64,000 nt of DNA, taken from the NCBI RefSeq assembly GCF_004348995.1, contig NZ_SMKQ01000016.1, positions 1 to 64,000 on the forward strand, read 5' to 3'. Origin of the DNA: Nonomuraea terrae. Its GTDB lineage: Bacteria > Actinomycetota > Actinomycetes > Streptosporangiales > Streptosporangiaceae. Position numbers and translations under genes: made by a program. The notes under the pieces were generated by a model, which worked only from the letters and a program-made list of their open reading frames with translations, was not told the origin of the DNA and did not search any database. Within the stretch, counting starts at the first letter, position 1. Each line of letters starts with the position of its first letter. Below are positions 16,952 to 25,900 of the stretch, piece by piece.

Positions 16952-18217
16952 GTGACAGAAATCGACTTGGCTGTCATCGGCTTGGGCTACGTCGGCATGC
17001 CGCTCGCCAAGGAGGCGGTGGCTGCCGGTCTGCGGGTCGTCGGCGTGGAGGTCGACCCCGTCAAGGTCGAGGCACTCAACGCCGGGCAGTCCTACATCGA
17101 TGACCTGACCGACGCCGACCTCGATCACATGCTGGCCAACGGGTTCAGCGCCACGCTCGACGAGTCCGTGCTGAGCAGGAGCAACACGATCGTCATCTGC
17201 GTGCCCACCCCGCTCGACGAGGACCACCGTCCCGATCTGTCGGCCGTGGAGGGCGCCACCCGCACCGTGGCGCGCAACCTCACCAAGGGCACGCTCGTCG
17301 TGCTGGAGTCGACCACCTGGCCCGGCACCACCGACGAGGTGGTCAGGCCGGCGCTGGAGAGCGACTCGGGTCTCGTCGCCGGCGAGGACTTCCACCTGGC
17401 CTTCTCGCCCGAGCGCATCGACCCGGGCAACCCCAAGTTCGGCCTGAGCAACACGCCCAAGGTCGTCGGCGGCTACACCGCGACCTGCCGCGACCGCGCG
17501 AAGGCGTTCTACGGGCAGTTCATCGAGCAGGTGGTGCCGGTCAGCGGCACCCGCGAGGCCGAGATGGCCAAGCTGCTGGAGAACACCTACCGGCACGTCA
17601 ACATCGCCCTCGTCAACGAGATGGCGATCTTCTGCGACGAGCTCGGCATAGACCTGTGGGAGTCGATCGAGGCCGCGGCGACCAAGCCGTTCGGCTTCCA
17701 GAAGTTCCTGCCGGGGCCGGGCGTCGGAGGCCACTGCATCCCCGTCGACCCGTCGTACCTGTCGTACACGGTGCGCAAGCTGGGCTACCCGTTCCGGTTC
17801 GTGGAGCTGGCCCAGGAGATCAACGAGCGGATGCCCTCGTACGTGGTCAACCGAGTGCAGCGGCTGCTGAACCGGCATAAGAAGCCCGTGAACGGCGCAA
17901 AGGTCGTTATGCTCGGCGTCACTTACAAACCGGACATCGCCGACGAGCGTGAGACCCCGGCGCTTCCCGTGGCGCGTGCGCTGCTGGAGCTGGGCGCCGA
18001 GCTCTCGTTCGCGGATCCGTACGTCAAGGAGTGGTCGGTGGACGGCACCCCGGTGCCGCGTGAGGAGGATCTGGCCGAGGCCGTGATCAACGCGGACGTG
18101 ACGCTGCTCCTGCAGCAGCACGCCGCTTTCGACCTCGACATGGTCGAGGCGAAGGCCAGGCTCGTGCTCGACACCCGCGGCGTCCTCGCCGAGGGTGAAC
18201 GCGTCGAGCGGCTGTAG
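16952..18217 (+). CDS. wecC: UDP-N-acetyl-D-mannosaminuronate dehydrogenase-like (WecC/UDP-sugar dehydrogenase)
   Basis: 421 residues. The N-terminal Rossmann motif is AVIGLGYVGMPLAKEA. The middle contains CVPTPLDEDHRPDL, LESTTWPGTT and FSPERIDPG. The catalytic Cys is C262 in GVGGHCIPVDPSYL. The C-terminal UDP-binding domain starts MLGVTYKPDIADERETP. Predicted reaction: four-electron NAD-dependent oxidation of a UDP-HexNAc to the uronate, most likely UDP-ManNAc given the WecB-like neighbour. GTG 16952 was chosen because AAAGG lies 7 bases upstream; GTG 16922 would add ten unconserved residues. It is followed 19 bases later by a GT4 gene. Confidence 0.9.
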   Translation: MTEIDLAVIGLGYVGMPLAKEAVAAGLRVVGVEVDPVKVEALNAGQSYIDDLTDADLDHMLANGFSATLDESVLSRSNTIVICVPTPLDEDHRPDLSAVEGATRTVARNLTKGTLVVLESTTWPGTTDEVVRPALESDSGLVAGEDFHLAFSPERIDPGNPKFGLSNTPKVVGGYTATCRDRAKAFYGQFIEQVVPVSGTREAEMAKLLENTYRHVNIALVNEMAIFCDELGIDLWESIEAAATKPFGFQKFLPGPGVGGHCIPVDPSYLSYTVRKLGYPFRFVELAQEINERMPSYVVNRVQRLLNRHKKPVNGAKVVMLGVTYKPDIADERETPALPVARALLELGAELSFADPYVKEWSVDGTPVPREEDLAEAVINADVTLLLQQHAAFDLDMVEAKARLVLDTRGVLAEGERVERL

Positions 18218-18236
18218 CGACGGAGGGCTGCGCGCA

Positions 18237-19325
18237 GTGCACGTGCTCGTCATGACGGTGGTGCATAACCCCGAGGACGCGAGGATTCTGCACAGGCAGA
18301 TCCGTGCCCTCGTGGATGCCGGTCATGAGGTCACGTACGCCGCGTCCTACACGGCTCACGGCGTCGTCCCCCGGCCGTGGGTGACCGGGGTCGATCTCCC
18401 GCGGGCCGCCCAGCGTAAGCGGATCGCCGCGGTGTGGGCCGCGCGCCGGCTGTTCAAGCGCATGCGCGACAAGGTGGACCTCGTCCTCATCCACGACCCC
18501 GAGCTGCTGTTCGCGGTGTGGGGCGTGCGTAACAGGCCGCCCGTGGTGTGGGACGTCCACGAGGACACCCCGGCCACGCTGTCGCTGAAGCCGTGGCTGC
18601 CGGCGCCGCTGCGGCCGCCCGTGCGCTTCCTCGCCCGGCTGCTGGAGGGCACCGCCGAGCGCCACATGCACCTGCTGCTGGCCGAGACCGCGTACGCGGG
18701 CCGGTTCAAGCACGCCCACCTCATCGTGCCGAACGAGACCTGGGTGCCCGACTCGGTGACGCCCCCGGGCGACGACCGCGTGGTCTACCTGGGCTGGCTG
18801 TCGAGGGCCAGGGGCGTGTACGAGGCGGTCGAGGTGGCCCGGCTGCTGCAGCCGTACCGCGTGACGGTGGAGCTGATCGGCTACGCCGACCAGCAGAGCC
18901 GTCCGATGCTCAACCAGGCCGTGCACGACGGCCTGCTGGAGTGGCGCGACTTCATGCCCAACGACGAGGCGCTCAAGCGGCTCGACGGGGCGCTGGCGGG
19001 GCTGTCGCTGCTGCACGACGAGCCGAACTACCGGCACTCCATGCCCACGAAGATCGTGGAGTACATGGCTCACGGCATCCCCGTCATCACCACGCCGTCG
19101 CCCCGCGCGGTCGAGCTGATCGAGCGCTACGAGAGCGGCGTCGTGGTGCCCTGGCAGGACCCGAAGGCGGTGGCGCAGGCCGTGCTGACGCTCCGCGACG
19201 ACGTACGCGAGCGGCAGGCCCAGGGCGCGCGCGGCTACGCGGCCGCCCGCGCCAACCATCACTGGCCCAACTCCGCGAAGCGGTTCGTCTCCCAGCTGGA
19301 GGCCTGGGCCGGGGTCAAGCACTGA
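18237..19325 (+). CDS. Family 4-like glycosyltransferase
   Basis: 362 residues with GT-B architecture. The N-terminal domain starts VHVLVMTVVHNPEDARIL and contains DLVLIHDPELLFAVW and VVWDVHEDTP. The C-terminal domain includes VVYLGWLSRARG, then PTKIVEYMAHGIPVITTPSP, the usual donor-binding helix. GTG 18237 is preceded by GGAGGG with a 9-base spacing. It sits between the WecC-like dehydrogenase and the membrane-anchored hydrolase-like gene, in one apparent operon. Likely role: adding a sugar, possibly ManNAcA, to a lipid-linked or nascent surface glycan. Confidence 0.83.
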   Translation: MHVLVMTVVHNPEDARILHRQIRALVDAGHEVTYAASYTAHGVVPRPWVTGVDLPRAAQRKRIAAVWAARRLFKRMRDKVDLVLIHDPELLFAVWGVRNRPPVVWDVHEDTPATLSLKPWLPAPLRPPVRFLARLLEGTAERHMHLLLAETAYAGRFKHAHLIVPNETWVPDSVTPPGDDRVVYLGWLSRARGVYEAVEVARLLQPYRVTVELIGYADQQSRPMLNQAVHDGLLEWRDFMPNDEALKRLDGALAGLSLLHDEPNYRHSMPTKIVEYMAHGIPVITTPSPRAVELIERYESGVVVPWQDPKAVAQAVLTLRDDVRERQAQGARGYAAARANHHWPNSAKRFVSQLEAWAGVKH

Positions 19326-19340
19326 ATCACACGAGGGCGG

Positions 19341-21155
19341 TTGGGTTTCCTGAACGTGCGCTGGCTCTTCCTGGTCGTGGGCGCGGTCGTGGCGGCCGTG
19401 GTGGCCGCCGTGATGATCGTGCTGCCGGACTCGTCCGACGAGCCCGCGAAGGAGGCCGGCTCCAAGGCGGCGCCGACGCCGTCGAGGACGTTCCCGACCC
19501 CTCGGGTGAGCGAGTTCACCGACCCCTGTGGAACGTTCGACACCGGTGAGGCCGCCCCCTACGCCGTCACCGGCTACTGGATCACCCCGACGTCCAACCC
19601 GTGCACCTGGCGCAAGCAGCTCCAGGAGATCCACCGCGTCGGCGGCGACACGATCATCCGGATCGGCTGGGGCCTGCAGTACCGCACGGTCTCCGACGAC
19701 GGGGAGGTGCTGGCCAAGGACGGCACCGTCGACCCCCTCTACGAGGCGTGCGAGGAGGACGGCCTGACCTGCCACGACGCCGCCATGCGTGATCTGAAGG
19801 AGGCCAATCCGAAGAACCGGATCGGCCGCATGTACGTCTACAGGACCGACGAGTCGTTCGGCCCCGAGGTGTTCCGCTGCCCCGAGATGGAGCACGCCAT
19901 CCCGATCGGCAAGCGGATCTACTACCGCCTGCTCACCCAGCCCGACGGCTCCGACGACGCCACCTGCGACTTCACCGGCAAGCCCGACTCGTACGACATG
20001 ATCCTCATAGCGGGCTCGCCCAACGACAGCCTGGGCGAACTGCTCGACCTGGGCGACCAGTTCGGGATGCGGGTCTTCCCCGCGCTGCCGCTGGCCCCCC
20101 GCGACTCCAGGACGCCGACCAAGGCCGAGCCGCGCCACCTCGGCACGCTGACCACGCTGACGCGGCGCATCCTGCAGGACTACGGCGTGCGCTTCGCCGA
20201 CCGCCCCTCGCTCGGCGGGGTCTACCAGCCGTTCGAGGTGCAGATGTCGGAGACGCTGGCGGACAATCCGACGCTGGACGTCTACTCCGACCAGCACACG
20301 ATCGTCGAGCAGGAGCTGCCCGGCAAGCCCATCCTGATCAGCCCCTACCTCGACGCGCGCAAACGGGTGGCCTTCGGCCGGACGCCCCGGCAGGTCGCCG
20401 AGGGGTTCAAGGCCCTGGTGAAGACCGGGGTCGGCATCATCGCGCCGCAGGACAGCCGGGGCACCGGCAAGGTCGGCCTGTTCTGGCCCGACGAGCGCGA
20501 CCAGGAGGTGGACGAGCGGCTGCGGCCGGTGGTGGGCGAGGCGACGTACGACACCGCCTACCACGGGTCCACGCGCGACTACTACCGCGAGATGGCCGCG
20601 GCCCGGCTGGAGCTGCTCGACGCCGGATACCAGGTGCAGCTGTGGGCGAACGTGGAGGCGTTCGAGCCGTCCGGCGACCGGCCGTGCGCCCCGACGGGCA
20701 CGCGCGGCAAGACCGACAAGAAGCGCCTGGACCAGGCGGTGACGATGGCCGGGCGATACGTCCAGAAGATCGTCTCCTACATGTGGAGCGACTTCATGAC
20801 CTGCGGCGAGCCGTCGCTGGAGACGGAGATCCTCCGGGACTGGCAGCGGCCGATCGCCGTCGACGCCATCCGCACGCCGCGCGACGTCCAGGACGGCGTC
20901 GAGGTGCGCGGCTACAACCTCAAGGACAGCACCGTCACCCTGCAGTGGTCGGGCGGCACGAAGGAGCTGGTGGTCTCGTCCGTCGGCTGGCTGGACGAGA
21001 ACCCGATCGAGGGCGAGCTGCCCGAGGGCATGGCGACCGCGTGGGTGCCGTTCGACTGGAGTCAGGTGCAGACCGGGGAGTGGGTGCGGATCAGCGTGCG
21101 CCTGCCGTCCGGCCAGGAGAGCACCGAGCCGTTACACGTCCGCATCCTCACCTGA
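19341..21155 (+). CDS. Membrane-anchored extracytoplasmic protein, glycoside hydrolase-like (DUF4434-type)
   Basis: About 600 residues. A single N-terminal signal anchor (VRWLFLVVGAVVAAVVAAVM) is followed by a Pro/Thr linker. A large domain begins TGYWITPTSNPCTWRKQL and QEIHRVGGDTIIRIGW, a TIM-barrel style opening seen in DUF4434/GH-like proteins that sense or trim polysaccharide. The C-terminal 100 residues look like a beta-sandwich (VRGYNLKDSTVTLQWSGGTK). Six or more Cys residues in the outer part suggest disulfides. Start is uncertain: TTG 19341 has GAGGG only 3 bases upstream, while GTG 19356 begins exactly at the TM helix. It follows the GT4 gene by 15 bases and may process the exported polymer. 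Confidence 0.65.
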   Translation: MGFLNVRWLFLVVGAVVAAVVAAVMIVLPDSSDEPAKEAGSKAAPTPSRTFPTPRVSEFTDPCGTFDTGEAAPYAVTGYWITPTSNPCTWRKQLQEIHRVGGDTIIRIGWGLQYRTVSDDGEVLAKDGTVDPLYEACEEDGLTCHDAAMRDLKEANPKNRIGRMYVYRTDESFGPEVFRCPEMEHAIPIGKRIYYRLLTQPDGSDDATCDFTGKPDSYDMILIAGSPNDSLGELLDLGDQFGMRVFPALPLAPRDSRTPTKAEPRHLGTLTTLTRRILQDYGVRFADRPSLGGVYQPFEVQMSETLADNPTLDVYSDQHTIVEQELPGKPILISPYLDARKRVAFGRTPRQVAEGFKALVKTGVGIIAPQDSRGTGKVGLFWPDERDQEVDERLRPVVGEATYDTAYHGSTRDYYREMAAARLELLDAGYQVQLWANVEAFEPSGDRPCAPTGTRGKTDKKRLDQAVTMAGRYVQKIVSYMWSDFMTCGEPSLETEILRDWQRPIAVDAIRTPRDVQDGVEVRGYNLKDSTVTLQWSGGTKELVVSSVGWLDENPIEGELPEGMATAWVPFDWSQVQTGEWVRISVRLPSGQESTEPLHVRILT

Positions 21156-21196
21156 GCCGCCTGATCGCGCGGTTCGCCGGTGGTGGGAGGTCCGTG

Positions 21197-21202
21197 TAAC
21201 GT
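21197..21202 (+). promoter_or_regulatory. -10 hexamer for a leaderless mRNA (NrtR-like gene)
   Basis: TAACGT ends 7 bases before ATG 21210. TANNNT plus 6-8 bases plus a start codon is the usual layout for leaderless actinobacterial genes. No good -35 is visible. Confidence 0.45.
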
Positions 21203-21209
21203 GCCGTCC

Positions 21210-21875
21210 ATGGTCCCGAGCGTCCCGGTCAGCGTCGACCTGGTCGTGCTCACCGTCCGTAACCAGGCACTGAGCGCCCTGGTGTGGCGGCGCGACAGCC
21301 CGCCGTTCCTGCGCCGCTGGTCGTTGCCCGGCGGCTTCATCCAGCTCGACGAGGACCTCCCGGCCGCCGCCCACCGCATCCTCGCCGAGCGCGCCGGCCT
21401 CCCGGGCGCGCCGGTGCACCTGGAGCAGCTCCAGACGTACGGCTACCCCGACCGCGACCCCCGCCAGCGCGTGCTCAGCGTCGCCTACCTCGGTCTCGCC
21501 CCCGACCTGCCGGCCTCGGAGAAGGCCCACATGAGCTGGCAGCCGGTCGACGCCCTGACCGTCATGGCCTTCGACCACCGCCGCATCATGCTCGACGGCG
21601 TCGAACGCGCCCGGGCCAAGCTGGAGTACACCTCGCTGGGGGCGGCGTTCTGCCCGCCCGAGTTCACGGTGGCCGATTTGCGCCGGGTCTACGAGATCGT
21701 CTGGGGCCGCCGGCTCGACCCGCGCAACTTCCACCGCAAGGTCACCAAGGCCGAGGGCTTCCTGGTGGAGACCGGCGAGACGACGACCCGCGACGGCGGC
21801 CGGCCCGCCAAGCTCTACCGCCGCGGCCCCGCCGAGCTGCTCCACCCGCCGATGCTGCGCAGCCTCAGAGACTGA
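21210..21875 (+). CDS. NrtR-like regulator with degenerate Nudix domain
   Basis: 221 residues: a Nudix-fold domain (VSVDLVVLTVRNQALSALVW onward) followed by a winged-helix domain (EFTVADLRRVYEIVWGRRLD, then NFHRKVTKAEGFLVE). That combination is the NrtR family, which senses ADP-ribose or related ligands and represses NAD or sugar genes. The Nudix box reads GGFIQLDEDLPAAAHRILAE with RI instead of RE and ER instead of EE, so hydrolase activity is probably lost. I chose ATG 21210 because of the leaderless promoter pattern; GTG 21201 is possible. Its targets are unknown; neighbours are a surface glycan locus and a HisC-like aminotransferase. Confidence 0.8.
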   Translation: MVPSVPVSVDLVVLTVRNQALSALVWRRDSPPFLRRWSLPGGFIQLDEDLPAAAHRILAERAGLPGAPVHLEQLQTYGYPDRDPRQRVLSVAYLGLAPDLPASEKAHMSWQPVDALTVMAFDHRRIMLDGVERARAKLEYTSLGAAFCPPEFTVADLRRVYEIVWGRRLDPRNFHRKVTKAEGFLVETGETTTRDGGRPAKLYRRGPAELLHPPMLRSLRD

Positions 21876-21924
21876 CCCGGTCCCCGCGGCCCACCTGGGT
21901 GATGCCGCACCGAGCCGCTCCTTT

Positions 21925-21930
21925 TATGGT
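21925..21930 (+). promoter_or_regulatory. -10 hexamer for a leaderless mRNA (aminotransferase gene)
   Basis: TATGGT lies 6 bases before ATG 21937. No Shine-Dalgarno is present between them. Confidence 0.42.
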
Positions 21931-21936
21931 TAGGCC

Positions 21937-23007
21937 ATGCCTCGTTTCCGCAAGATCCTCGACACCGTGGCCCCTTACAAGCCGGGCAAGTCCGTGGCCG
22001 CGCCGGCCGGCGGGCGGTCGTACAAGCTGTCCTCCAACGAGTCGCCCTACGAGCCCCTGCCCTCCGTGGTCGAGGTGATCGCCAAAGCGGCGCGCGAGGT
22101 CAACCGCTATCCCGACCCCACGAGCATGCGGCTGATGGAGGCCATCGCGGAGCGCCACGACGTCCCGACCGGCCACGTCACGCTCGGCCCCGGGTCCGTC
22201 ACGATCGTGCAGCAGCTGCTCACGTCGGTCGCCGATCCCGGCACCGAGTCGGTGTACGCCTGGCGGTCGTTCGAGTCCTACCCGCTGCTGTCGGACCTGG
22301 CGGGCATGACGTCGGTCAGGGTGCCGCTGGCGGGCGAGGAGCACGACCTCGGCGCGATGGCCGAGGCGATCACCGACCGCACCCGCATCGTGTTCGTCTG
22401 CACCCCGAACAACCCCACCGGCGTCGCCGCGCGCCGGTCGCAGCTGGAGGAGTTCCTCGACCGGGTGCCCGAGCACGCGCTGGTGGTGCTCGACGAGGCC
22501 TACCACGAGTACGTGCGCGACGCCGACGTCCCCGACGGCCTGACCCTCTACCGCGACCGGCCCAACGTGGTCGTGCTGCGCACCTTCTCCAAGGCGTACG
22601 GGCTGGCCGGGCTGCGCGTCGGCTACATGATCGCGCAGGAGCCGGTGGCGGCGGCCGTCCGCAAGACGATCGTGCCGTTCGCCGTCAACCACCTCGCCCA
22701 GGCCGCCGCCATCGCCTCGCTGAAGGCGGAGGACGAGCTGCTGGAGCGGGTCGAGCAGGTGGTCAAGGAGCGCACGCGGGTGCGCGAGGCGCTGGTCGAG
22801 CAGGGCTGGACGGTCCCGCCGACCGAGGCGAACTTCGTCTGGCTGCGCTTCGACGACGAGCAGCGCACGCTCGCCTTCACCGACGCGTGCGCCGCCGCGG
22901 GCGTCGCCGTGCGGCCGTACCCGCCCGACGGTGTCCGCGTCTCGATCGGCACCCCGGAGGCGAACGACGTCCTGCTCCGGGCGGCGGACGCGTTCCGCAA
23001 CGGCTGA
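21937..23007 (+). CDS. HisC-like class II aminotransferase (histidinol-phosphate or aromatic amino acid)
   Basis: 356 residues, fold-type I PLP enzyme. It starts [18 protein letters not shown] and shows the substrate-loop [11 protein letters not shown], the PNNPTG motif, [11 protein letters not shown] and the PLP lysine in [15 protein letters not shown], with the C-terminal Arg in [13 protein letters not shown]. This matches HisC and the related phenylalanine aminotransferase Pat. No his genes are adjacent, so an aromatic aminotransferase role is about as likely as histidine synthesis. It runs 22 bases ahead of a GVVGPHDLV regulator on the same strand. Confidence 0.87.
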   Translation: MPRFRKILDTVAPYKPGKSVAAPAGGRSYKLSSNESPYEPLPSVVEVIAKAAREVNRYPDPTSMRLMEAIAERHDVPTGHVTLGPGSVTIVQQLLTSVADPGTESVYAWRSFESYPLLSDLAGMTSVRVPLAGEEHDLGAMAEAITDRTRIVFVCTPNNPTGVAARRSQLEEFLDRVPEHALVVLDEAYHEYVRDADVPDGLTLYRDRPNVVVLRTFSKAYGLAGLRVGYMIAQEPVAAAVRKTIVPFAVNHLAQAAAIASLKAEDELLERVEQVVKERTRVREALVEQGWTVPPTEANFVWLRFDDEQRTLAFTDACAAAGVAVRPYPPDGVRVSIGTPEANDVLLRAADAFRNG

Positions 23008-23029
23008 GGAACGGTCTCGGGGGCGTGCC

Positions 23030-24343
23030 GTGGAGCGGCTGCGATCGAGGATCGCCATCGGGGTGGTCGGCCCGCACGATCTGGTGGAGCGGATCGTGCA
23101 CGTCGGTGCGGGCCTGCCGACGGCGGCGACGTTCCGGCTGGTGAGCGCCTCCCAGGACGAGAAACTCAGCAAGATCACCGGCAGCGTCGACGCGGTGCTG
23201 TTCACCGGCCCGCTCCAGTACGACCTGGCCACGCAGGCGGGTGAGCTCGACGTCCCGGCCACGTACGTGCCGGTGAGCGGGGCCGGGCTCTACGCGGCGC
23301 TGCTGCGCGGCGCGCTGGGGCAGGGCGTCGACCCGGCCCGGGTCAGCATCGACTCCATCGCGCCCGCCGAGGTCGCCGAGGCGTACGACGAGATCGGCCT
23401 GCCCACGGCGGGCGTGCACGTCCGCGAATACCTGGGGCCCGACTCGGTGCGCGGCTTCGCCGGCTTTCACGAGCGTCTCCACCGCGAGGGCGCCACCACG
23501 GCGGCCCTCACCACCGTCCGCACCGTCGCCACCAGACTGACGGCCGACGGGGTGCCGGTGCTGCGCATGACCCCCGCCGCGAGCACGGTGCGCCGGGCCA
23601 TCGACACCGCCGCGCTGCTCGGTGCGGGCAACCGGGCGCAGGAGTCGCAGATCGCGATCGCGCTGGTGTCGCCCGTGGCCAGGCCGGGCACCGCCGATCC
23701 CGGCGACTACCGGCAGCAGGAGCTCAGGCTGCTGCTGCACCGGTCGCTGCTGGCCGACGCGCGGCTGATGGGCGCCACGGTCGTGCCGCGCGAGGAGCAC
23801 GCCTACGCGCTGATCACCACTGCGGGGGCGCTGTCGCGGGTCACCGACGGCTTCCGGACGGCGCCGTTCGTCGACCGGGTGCGCGCCGACGTGGGTCTCG
23901 ACGTGGTGTGCGGCCTCGGTCTCGGCGGCACGGCCAGGGACGCCGACGCCCACGCCGCGACCGCGCTCGACCGGGCCCGCGCCGTGGGGGCGGCGGCGTT
24001 CCTGGTGGACGGCGACGGCGTGGCGCTGCCGCTGCCCGCGCACGGGCGCGCCGGCACCCGCACGGGCGGCAGCCCCGGCACGGTCACGGAGCCGGGCTCC
24101 CGGGCGGTCACGGAGCCCGGCTCGCGGGCGGTGAGGATCCGCGACCGGCTGGTCGAGCGGCTCGGCCCCGGCTGCGTGGTGGTCGACGCCGAGACCGTCG
24201 CCGAGATCCTCGGCCTCGCGCCCAGGAGCGCCAGGAGGGTGCTGCAACACCTGGTGGAGGAGGGCCTGGCCTGGGCACTGCCCCCGGTACGGCCGACGCA
24301 GGCGGGTCGCCCCCGTCAGCCGTACCGCCTCATCACGCGCTGA
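23030..24343 (+). CDS. GVVGPHDLV-family regulator, copy 1 (ligand-like domain, GGDEF-like domain, winged helix)
   Basis: 437 residues, probably a cytoplasmic transcription regulator of a family I cannot name. The N-terminal 210 residues look like an alpha/beta sensory domain starting IAIGVVGPHDLVERIVHVG. Residues about 225-330 resemble a degenerate GGDEF/nucleotide-cyclase fold (GLGLGGTARDADAHAATALD), and the last 70 form a winged helix (VAEILGLAPRSARRVLQHL, then QAGRPRQPYRL). GTG 23030 aligns with copy 2. The linker has a tandem 8-residue duplication (VTEPGSRA twice, 24083-24130). It is very similar to the gene at 33265 and more distantly to the one at 41258. It converges on the C5-epimerase-like gene. 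Confidence 0.75.
   Translation: MERLRSRIAIGVVGPHDLVERIVHVGAGLPTAATFRLVSASQDEKLSKITGSVDAVLFTGPLQYDLATQAGELDVPATYVPVSGAGLYAALLRGALGQGVDPARVSIDSIAPAEVAEAYDEIGLPTAGVHVREYLGPDSVRGFAGFHERLHREGATTAALTTVRTVATRLTADGVPVLRMTPAASTVRRAIDTAALLGAGNRAQESQIAIALVSPVARPGTADPGDYRQQELRLLLHRSLLADARLMGATVVPREEHAYALITTAGALSRVTDGFRTAPFVDRVRADVGLDVVCGLGLGGTARDADAHAATALDRARAVGAAAFLVDGDGVALPLPAHGRAGTRTGGSPGTVTEPGSRAVTEPGSRAVRIRDRLVERLGPGCVVVDAETVAEILGLAPRSARRVLQHLVEEGLAWALPPVRPTQAGRPRQPYRLITR
24083..24130 (+). repeat. Tandem 24-bp duplication inside regulator copy 1
   Basis: Two adjacent 24-base units beginning GTCACGGAGCC encode VTEPGSRA twice in the linker before the winged helix. They differ at two third-codon bases. 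The other two copies of this regulator lack the duplication. Confidence 0.75.
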
Positions 24344-24368
24344 ACGCCCGGGCCCGCCGGCGTCAGCG
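24338..24368. terminator. Bidirectional hairpin covering two convergent stop codons
   Basis: CGCTGAACGCC (24338-24348) pairs with GGCGTCAGCG (24359-24368) with a single bulge and a 10-base loop. The stem contains the TGA of regulator copy 1 and the TGA of the convergent gene. No U-tract follows, as is common in this GC range. Confidence 0.55.
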
Positions 24369-25874
24369 GCGCGCGCCCCAGTTGAGATAGGCCACGCCCA
24401 GCAGGTGGGAGCCCTGGTCGACCTGCAGCTCACGGCCGACGTAGACGGACAGGGCGTGCGGGTGCAGCGCCTCGTCCCAGGGAGTCAGGGCCATCCAGCG
24501 GGGCGCCTGCAGATACTGGCCGGCCGCCGCGAAGCCGCCGGTGCCGTCCACGCGCAGCGTCGTGGTCGGCACCCCCTGCGGGTCGGTGGTGGCCATGTTC
24601 CTGGTGTAGGCGCGGGCGAGCCGGACCATGTCGGCGCCGTTGAAGCCGAGCTGGTTGCGGAAGGCCAGGACGGCGAACTCCACGTCGATGGCGCCGTGGC
24701 TGAGGTCCTCGATCTGCCGGGCGCCGTTGCCCGACGGGGTGAACTCGGAGATCTCCTGGCTCTTGGTGAAGCCGCGGTAGGTGTGGCCGAACGTCGGCCA
24801 GTACGACCAGGTGGAGGCGTCGTTCGGGCCGGGCTTGAGCTCGCGGGCGAACGTGCGCGCCAGCGCCCGCACCCGGTCGCCGTAGAAGCGGTCGCCGGTC
24901 GCGGCGTAGATCTCGGCGTAGGTCTGGCCGAGCGCGAGGAACTGGTTGGTCGGCTGCTCGGTGCCGTCGTAGGCGAGGGGGGTGCCCTTGTTCCAGACGA
25001 AGTAGCCGTACCCGTCGTCGGTCTGGCGCCACTCGTCGTCGTGCGCGGCGGCGGCGTCGCGCACCGCCTGAAGGTATTCCTCCGCTTTCGCACGATATTT
25101 CGGGACAGAATGCAGCGTCGGCGTGCCGAGCACCACCCGCGCGAACGACGCCATGCCCCACGTGATCATCCCGGTGTGCACCGTGAAGACCACCGGCTGG
25201 GAGACCAGCGGCGTGCTGCCCGCGGCCGGCACCCCGTCCCCCAGCGCCTTGGCCGTGACCAGCATGGACGACGGATACGCGGCCAGGATGCGGTCGGGGG
25301 CGAAGTCGGGCGAGGCCGGGTCCATGGTCAGGTCGGCGAAGGTCGACGTGGTGCCGGTCCTGCCGCGTACCTCCAGCGTGAACCGCCCCTCGGACGTGCC
25401 CGAGCGCACGGTCACGGTGGTCAGGTCGGCGTAACTCACCGCGCTGCGCACCTCCAACGCCGGCCGCCCGTCGGCGTCGTTCAGCGTGACCTTGCCCAGC
25501 GTGTACGGATGCATGGCGCGCCAGGCCGGCAGCGATCGCCCCTTGTAGTCGGTGACGCCGCGCTCGGAGTCGCGGTTGGCCAGCATCTGGTCGACGGTCT
25601 CGATCACCCGGTCCAGGTAGTGGGTGTCCTTGTAGGTCTCGTACATCCTGACGAAACCGGCCAGGGCGTAGGACTGGCCCCACGCCAGCCCGCCGTGCTC
25701 GTTGGTGCCCGCCGCCTGCTCCCCGCCGGTGCCGGCGTACCAGGTGCGGTCGAAATGGTCGAAGGTCTCGCGGGAGGTGTAGTCGTATCCGTCGGCGAGG
25801 GCCCGGGTGGCCGGCGCCAGGGCGAGCGCGCCGGCGGCGAGCGCTCCTAAGCCGAACTGCCTGCGTGTCAACAT
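24363..25874 (-). CDS. Tat-exported polysaccharide-processing protein, glucuronyl C5-epimerase-like
   Basis: 503 residues. The N-terminus MLTRRQFGLGALAAGALALA ends in TRALA, a good twin-arginine signal. The mature part starts YDYTSRETFDHFDRTWYAG and contains HGGLAWGQSYALAGFVRMY, then GVTDYKGRSLPAW, HTGMITWGMASFA and YLQAPRWMALTPWDEALH, which suggest a helical (alpha/alpha) toroid such as the D-glucuronyl C5-epimerase C-terminal domain or related lyases. The activity is not proven by sequence. The gene follows the two ABC permeases by 26 bases on the same strand, so uptake and processing are co-transcribed. The ATG has GAAGG at 8-12 bases upstream. Confidence 0.62.
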   Translation of the reverse strand: MLTRRQFGLGALAAGALALAPATRALADGYDYTSRETFDHFDRTWYAGTGGEQAAGTNEHGGLAWGQSYALAGFVRMYETYKDTHYLDRVIETVDQMLANRDSERGVTDYKGRSLPAWRAMHPYTLGKVTLNDADGRPALEVRSAVSYADLTTVTVRSGTSEGRFTLEVRGRTGTTSTFADLTMDPASPDFAPDRILAAYPSSMLVTAKALGDGVPAAGSTPLVSQPVVFTVHTGMITWGMASFARVVLGTPTLHSVPKYRAKAEEYLQAVRDAAAAHDDEWRQTDDGYGYFVWNKGTPLAYDGTEQPTNQFLALGQTYAEIYAATGDRFYGDRVRALARTFARELKPGPNDASTWSYWPTFGHTYRGFTKSQEISEFTPSGNGARQIEDLSHGAIDVEFAVLAFRNQLGFNGADMVRLARAYTRNMATTDPQGVPTTTLRVDGTGGFAAAGQYLQAPRWMALTPWDEALHPHALSVYVGRELQVDQGSHLLGVAYLNWGARR

Positions 25875-25900
25875 CGGGTGCTTCTCCTTCCGCGCGGGCG

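Noticed and set aside
21937-23007. Naming the aminotransferase hisC
   Set aside because: HisC and Pat cannot be told apart by reading, and no his operon is adjacent.
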